Shown piece after piece: positions 61,124-64,000 of a stretch of DNA of 64,000 nt. The stretch spans positions 186,001-250,000 of the forward strand of contig NZ_JADWYM010000006.1 in assembly GCF_022414535.1 (NCBI RefSeq). The letters are read 5' to 3'. This DNA is from Streptomyces sp. MUM 2J (lineage in GTDB: Bacteria > Actinomycetota > Actinomycetes > Streptomycetales > Streptomycetaceae). The position numbers were made by a program, and so were the translations under genes. How positions within the stretch are numbered: the first letter of the stretch is position 1; every line of letters starts with the position of its first letter. Under the pieces are notes generated by a model. It was not told where the DNA came from, searched no databases, and saw nothing but the letters and a program-made list of their open reading frames with translations.

Positions 61124-62482
61124 GTGGGACGACTCTTCGGCACGGACGGCGTGCGTGGTGTCGCCAACGCGGATCTGACGGCCGAGATGGCACTCGGACT
61201 GTCCGTCGCGGCGGCACACGTACTGGCCGAGGCGGGTACTTTCGAGGGCCACAGGCCGACCGCCGTGGTCGGACGGGACCCGCGTGCGTCCGGGGAGTTC
61301 CTGGAAGCCGCCGTGGTCGCGGGCCTGGCGAGCGCGGGCGTGGACGTCCTGCGGGTCGGGGTGCTGCCGACGCCCGCGGTCGCCTACCTGACCGGCGTGC
61401 TCGGCGCGGACCTCGGCGTCATGCTGTCCGCCAGCCACAACGCGATGCCCGACAACGGCGTCAAGTTCTTCGCCCGCGGCGGCCACAAGCTCGCCGACGA
61501 GCTGGAGGACAAGATCGAGTCCGTGTACGAGGAGCACCGCCGCGGCGAGCCGTGGGAGCGCCCGACCGGCGCCGGTGTGGGCCGCGTCCGCGACTACACC
61601 GAGGGCTTCGACCGGTACGTCGCCCACCTCGTCGGTGTCCTGCCGAACCGCCTCGACGGCCTGAAGATCGTCCTCGACGAGGCGCACGGAGCCGCGGCCC
61701 GGGTCTCCCCGGAGGCGTTCTCGCGGGCCGGTGCCGAGGTCATCACGATCGGTGCGGAGCCGGACGGGCTCAACATCAACGACGGCTGCGGATCGACCCA
61801 CCTCGGCCAGCTGAAGGCCGCGGTCGTCGCGCACGGCGCCCACCTCGGCATCGCCCACGACGGCGACGCCGACCGCTGCCTCGCCGTGGACCACACCGGC
61901 GAGGAGATCGACGGTGACCAGATCCTCGCCGTCCTCGCGCTGGCGATGCGCGAGCGGTCCGCGCTGCGCGCAGGCACCGTCGTCGCGACCGTCATGTCCA
62001 ACCTCGGCTTCAAGCTCGCCCTGGAGCGGGAGGGGCTGAGCCTCGTCCAGACCGGGGTCGGCGACCGGTACGTGCTGGAGGAGATGAAGCAGCACGGCTA
62101 CGCCCTCGGCGGCGAGCAGTCCGGGCACGTCATCATCCTCGACCACGCCACGACCGGCGACGGCACCCTCACCGGCCTCATGCTGGCGGCACGGGTCGCG
62201 CAGACCGGACGGACGCTGCGCGAGCTGGCGTCCGTGATGGAGCGGCTGCCGCAGGTGCTGGTCAACGTTCCCGACGTGGACAAGGCGCGGGTCGGCGAGT
62301 CGGTCGACGTCGCCGCCGCCGTCGCCGAGGCGGAGCGCGAGCTGGGGGCGACCGGGCGGGTGCTGCTGCGTCCTTCCGGCACCGAGCCGCTGGTCCGGGT
62401 GATGGTCGAGGCCGCCGACATCGACCAGGCCCGGTCGGTGGCCGGGCGGCTGGCCGACGCGGTGAAGTCGGCGCTCGGCTGA
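61124..62482 (+). CDS. glmM: Phosphoglucosamine mutase
   Basis: A 452-residue alpha-D-phosphohexomutase that converts glucosamine-6-phosphate to glucosamine-1-phosphate for cell-wall UDP-GlcNAc. Visible: [14 protein letters not shown], the phosphoserine in [13 protein letters not shown] (Ser104), Mg site [12 protein letters not shown], sugar loop GGEQSGH, and phosphate loop [15 protein letters not shown] start with TAGGAGGACAC upstream. Its position after rpsI is typical of Streptomyces. Confidence 0.97.
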   Translation: MGRLFGTDGVRGVANADLTAEMALGLSVAAAHVLAEAGTFEGHRPTAVVGRDPRASGEFLEAAVVAGLASAGVDVLRVGVLPTPAVAYLTGVLGADLGVMLSASHNAMPDNGVKFFARGGHKLADELEDKIESVYEEHRRGEPWERPTGAGVGRVRDYTEGFDRYVAHLVGVLPNRLDGLKIVLDEAHGAAARVSPEAFSRAGAEVITIGAEPDGLNINDGCGSTHLGQLKAAVVAHGAHLGIAHDGDADRCLAVDHTGEEIDGDQILAVLALAMRERSALRAGTVVATVMSNLGFKLALEREGLSLVQTGVGDRYVLEEMKQHGYALGGEQSGHVIILDHATTGDGTLTGLMLAARVAQTGRTLRELASVMERLPQVLVNVPDVDKARVGESVDVAAAVAEAERELGATGRVLLRPSGTEPLVRVMVEAADIDQARSVAGRLADAVKSALG

Positions 62483-62524
62483 TCCACGCCCGCAGGCCGG
62501 CACCCGGCCGCCGCACAGCCGTAC

Positions 62525-62569
62525 CGCACGGCGCCGCCGAGCCCCCAGGGGGGTGGGCGGCGCCGTGCG
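62525..62569. terminator. Bidirectional terminator, glmM / DUF389 junction
   Basis: 14-bp perfect arms (62525-62538 and 62556-62569); the centre contains a CCCCC/GGGGG inner stem. Between convergent genes. Confidence 0.8.
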
Positions 62570-62614
62570 TGCTGTGGACGCGAACCGCCCGTGATCACCG
62601 GGAGACCCCCTAGT

Positions 62615-63574
62615 CTAGGGCGCCTGCCGCTGCGGGCGCCTCGCCGCCGCCCGGCGTACGCGGTGGGACCACAGCCACTTCTGCATCAGCAGCGTGAGGG
62701 TGCCCGCGAGCAGGATGCCCCCGAGGTTGGCCAGCAGTTCGCCCGCCGAGCCGTAGGTCTGGCCGAGGTCGCCGTAGCTCAGTGCCACGGCGGCGTTCCC
62801 GGCCGCGGGGACGGTCGTCACCGAGATCGCCACGCCGATCAGCGCGGTGGACTTCGCCGAGGTGAGGGACAGCGTGCCCGCGATGCCCGCGAGGAAGGCC
62901 ACGACGAAGGACATCCGGTCGGGCTTCCAGATGAACGCGGTGTTCGACCGCGGCCGTTCCAGCATGATCTCCCGGAACAGCCCGGCCGCGTCCATCAGCA
63001 CGCTGAACAGGACGGTCAGCGCGATCGCCAGGGCGAACCCGGCGAGCAGCGCGTACAGGGAGCGTCCGGCGAGGCGCGGGGCGCGTTGCACCACGGCGGT
63101 GCAGATGCCCGCGAGGGGCCCGAACTCCGGGCCCACGGCCATGGCGCCGACGATCAGGATGGCGTTGTCGAGCATCACACCGCAGGCGGCGAGTATCACC
63201 GCCAGCGTGATGAAGGCGACGTAGGTGATGCTGAACGTCGACTCCTCGTGGGTGACCTCCGTCAGCTGCTCCCACACCACCGCGTCCGCGCTCTCGCCGG
63301 GTGCCTCGTGCTCGGCCTGCTCGGCCCGCTGGGACAGCTCCAGGTCGACGGTCTCCACGGCGATGGAGCCGCGCTCCTGGATGCCGAGCGCACGCAGCTC
63401 CCGCAGTATCTCGTCGCCGGCCTCGCGCACGACGTCGCACAGGATCATGTCGCCCGCCGGTTCGCGGGCGGCGCCGGTCAGCACGGCCAGGTTGGCGGTG
63501 CCGACGCTGTTCTCCAGCAGGCCCACCACCGCTTCGGTGCGATCCGCGGGGGTGATCAGGCGCAGATGCAGCAT
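62615..63574 (-). CDS. DUF389 (TIGR00341-type) membrane protein
   Basis: A 319-residue protein with an N-terminal ACT-like soluble domain (LHLRLITPADRTEAVVGLLENSVGTANLAVLTG, about 1-75) and six or so membrane helices in the DUF389 region (TYVAFITLAVILAACGVMLDNAILIVGAMAVGPEFGPLAGI is the family signature). Function unknown; the family is widespread. The start ATG at 63574 is the only one before the conserved N-terminus. Convergent with glmM, tandem with coaA. Confidence 0.85.
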   Translation of the reverse strand: MLHLRLITPADRTEAVVGLLENSVGTANLAVLTGAAREPAGDMILCDVVREAGDEILRELRALGIQERGSIAVETVDLELSQRAEQAEHEAPGESADAVVWEQLTEVTHEESTFSITYVAFITLAVILAACGVMLDNAILIVGAMAVGPEFGPLAGICTAVVQRAPRLAGRSLYALLAGFALAIALTVLFSVLMDAAGLFREIMLERPRSNTAFIWKPDRMSFVVAFLAGIAGTLSLTSAKSTALIGVAISVTTVPAAGNAAVALSYGDLGQTYGSAGELLANLGGILLAGTLTLLMQKWLWSHRVRRAAARRPQRQAP

Positions 63575-63599
63575 GTGGCTGTTGTAGCAGGGCGGGCGT

Positions 63600-64000
63600 T
63601 CACAACTTGCGCAGGCTGAGCCTTTGCACCTTGTGGTCGGGGCCCTTGCGCAGGACCAGTGTGGCCCGGCCGCGGGTGGGGGCGATGTTCTCCACCAGGT
63701 TGGGCTTGTTGACGGTCCGCCACATGGTGCGGGCGTAGTCGAGGGCCTCTTCCTCGGAGACCTGGGTGTACTTGCGGAAGTACGACGACGGGTTCTGGAA
63801 CGCGGTCTCGCGCAGCTTGCGGAAGCGGTTGAGGTACCAGTGCTCGATGTCCTCGGCGCGGGCGTCGACGTACACGCTGAAGTCGAAGTAGTCGGCGAGG
63901 CCGACCCGGGTCCGGCCGTCCTGGCCGGGCAGGGCGGGCTGGAGGACGTTCAGGCCCTCGACGATGAGGATGTCGGGGCGGCGCACGGAGAGCTTCTCGC
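63600..64000 (-). CDS. coaA: Pantothenate kinase type I, C-terminal part
   Basis: The last 132 codons of a gene that enters from beyond the right edge. Sequence [20 protein letters not shown] matches the type I (CoaA) pantothenate kinase core, followed by [30 protein letters not shown] and the C-terminal [19 protein letters not shown]. It phosphorylates pantothenate in the first step of CoA synthesis. The P-loop is outside the window. An internal GTG near 63986 is not a start. Confidence 0.95.
   Translation of the reverse strand, partial: EKLSVRRPDILIVEGLNVLQPALPGQDGRTRVGLADYFDFSVYVDARAEDIEHWYLNRFRKLRETAFQNPSSYFRKYTQVSEEEALDYARTMWRTVNKPNLVENIAPTRGRATLVLRKGPDHKVQRLSLRKL

Overview
The window is a high-GC, Streptomyces-type chromosome segment. 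It carries GTG, TTG and ATG starts, strong GC-rich hairpin terminators, actinobacterial sigma-70-like promoters (TTGACC/TGGACA-N16-18-TANNCT/TATTCT), and the gene order rpoBC / rpsL-rpsG-fusA-tuf / S10-spc-alpha / rplM-rpsI-glmM typical of that genus. No transposase, integrase, rRNA operon or CRISPR array was seen. All family calls are from reading sequence motifs; no database search was run.

Layout. (1) 1-2629: the end of a DsbA-like protein, an adenosine-deaminase-family hydrolase and aspartate aminotransferase aspC. (2) 2913-8811: tRNA-Trp, secE, nusG, rplK, rplA, a lipoprotein, then an L10 autoregulatory leader with rplJ and rplL. (3) 9168-16911: a clear promoter, rpoB (TTG start), rpoC and a strong terminator. 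(4) 16934-25326: a leftward accessory block between rpoC and rpsL, described below. (5) 25491-30164: the str operon rpsL-rpsG-fusA-tuf. (6) 30391-40220: an accessory stretch with a lipoprotein, a winged-helix/Cys-pair regulator, a frameshifted sortase-anchored surface protein, a PucR-type regulator, an alanine/glycine:cation symporter and an anchored membrane protein. (7) 40247-58524: the S10, spc and alpha operons through secY, adk, map, infA, rpmJ, rpsM, rpsK, rpoA, rplQ and truA. (8) 58643-64000: a membrane protein, rplM-rpsI, glmM, a DUF389 membrane protein and the 3' part of coaA.

The most interesting part is region 4. Reading leftwards it encodes a Crp/Fnr-type cyclic-nucleotide-binding regulator; a class III nucleotide-cyclase-like protein with its catalytic residues in place; an NTPase-like, HEAT-like protein; an SPFH/band-7-like protein with a long Gln-rich helix and Pro-rich tail; a PycTM (Pycsar effector) family membrane protein; and an M48 membrane metalloprotease. 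The last five are tightly spaced, twice with ATGA start/stop overlaps. The cyclase C-terminus and the NTPase N-terminus share a 25-residue Gly/Asn-rich motif (19 of 25 identical), as in NLR-effector pairs that signal by amyloid templating. The PycTM gene has an in-frame TTA codon, the only one noticed by eye in the window. A near-consensus Crp box lies upstream of the cyclase gene. I infer a candidate cyclic-nucleotide immune or stress-response operon that combines a Pycsar-type cyclase and effector with an NLR-like sensor and a membrane-microdomain/protease module.

The housekeeping regions contribute smaller regulatory observations: a 29-bp leader element shared by rpsL and rpsJ, an L10 leader followed by a possible attenuator, paired hairpins between rpsQ and rplN, a three-half-site repeat between fusA and tuf, and Asn442 in RpoB at the rifampicin-site residue equivalent to E. 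coli Ser531.
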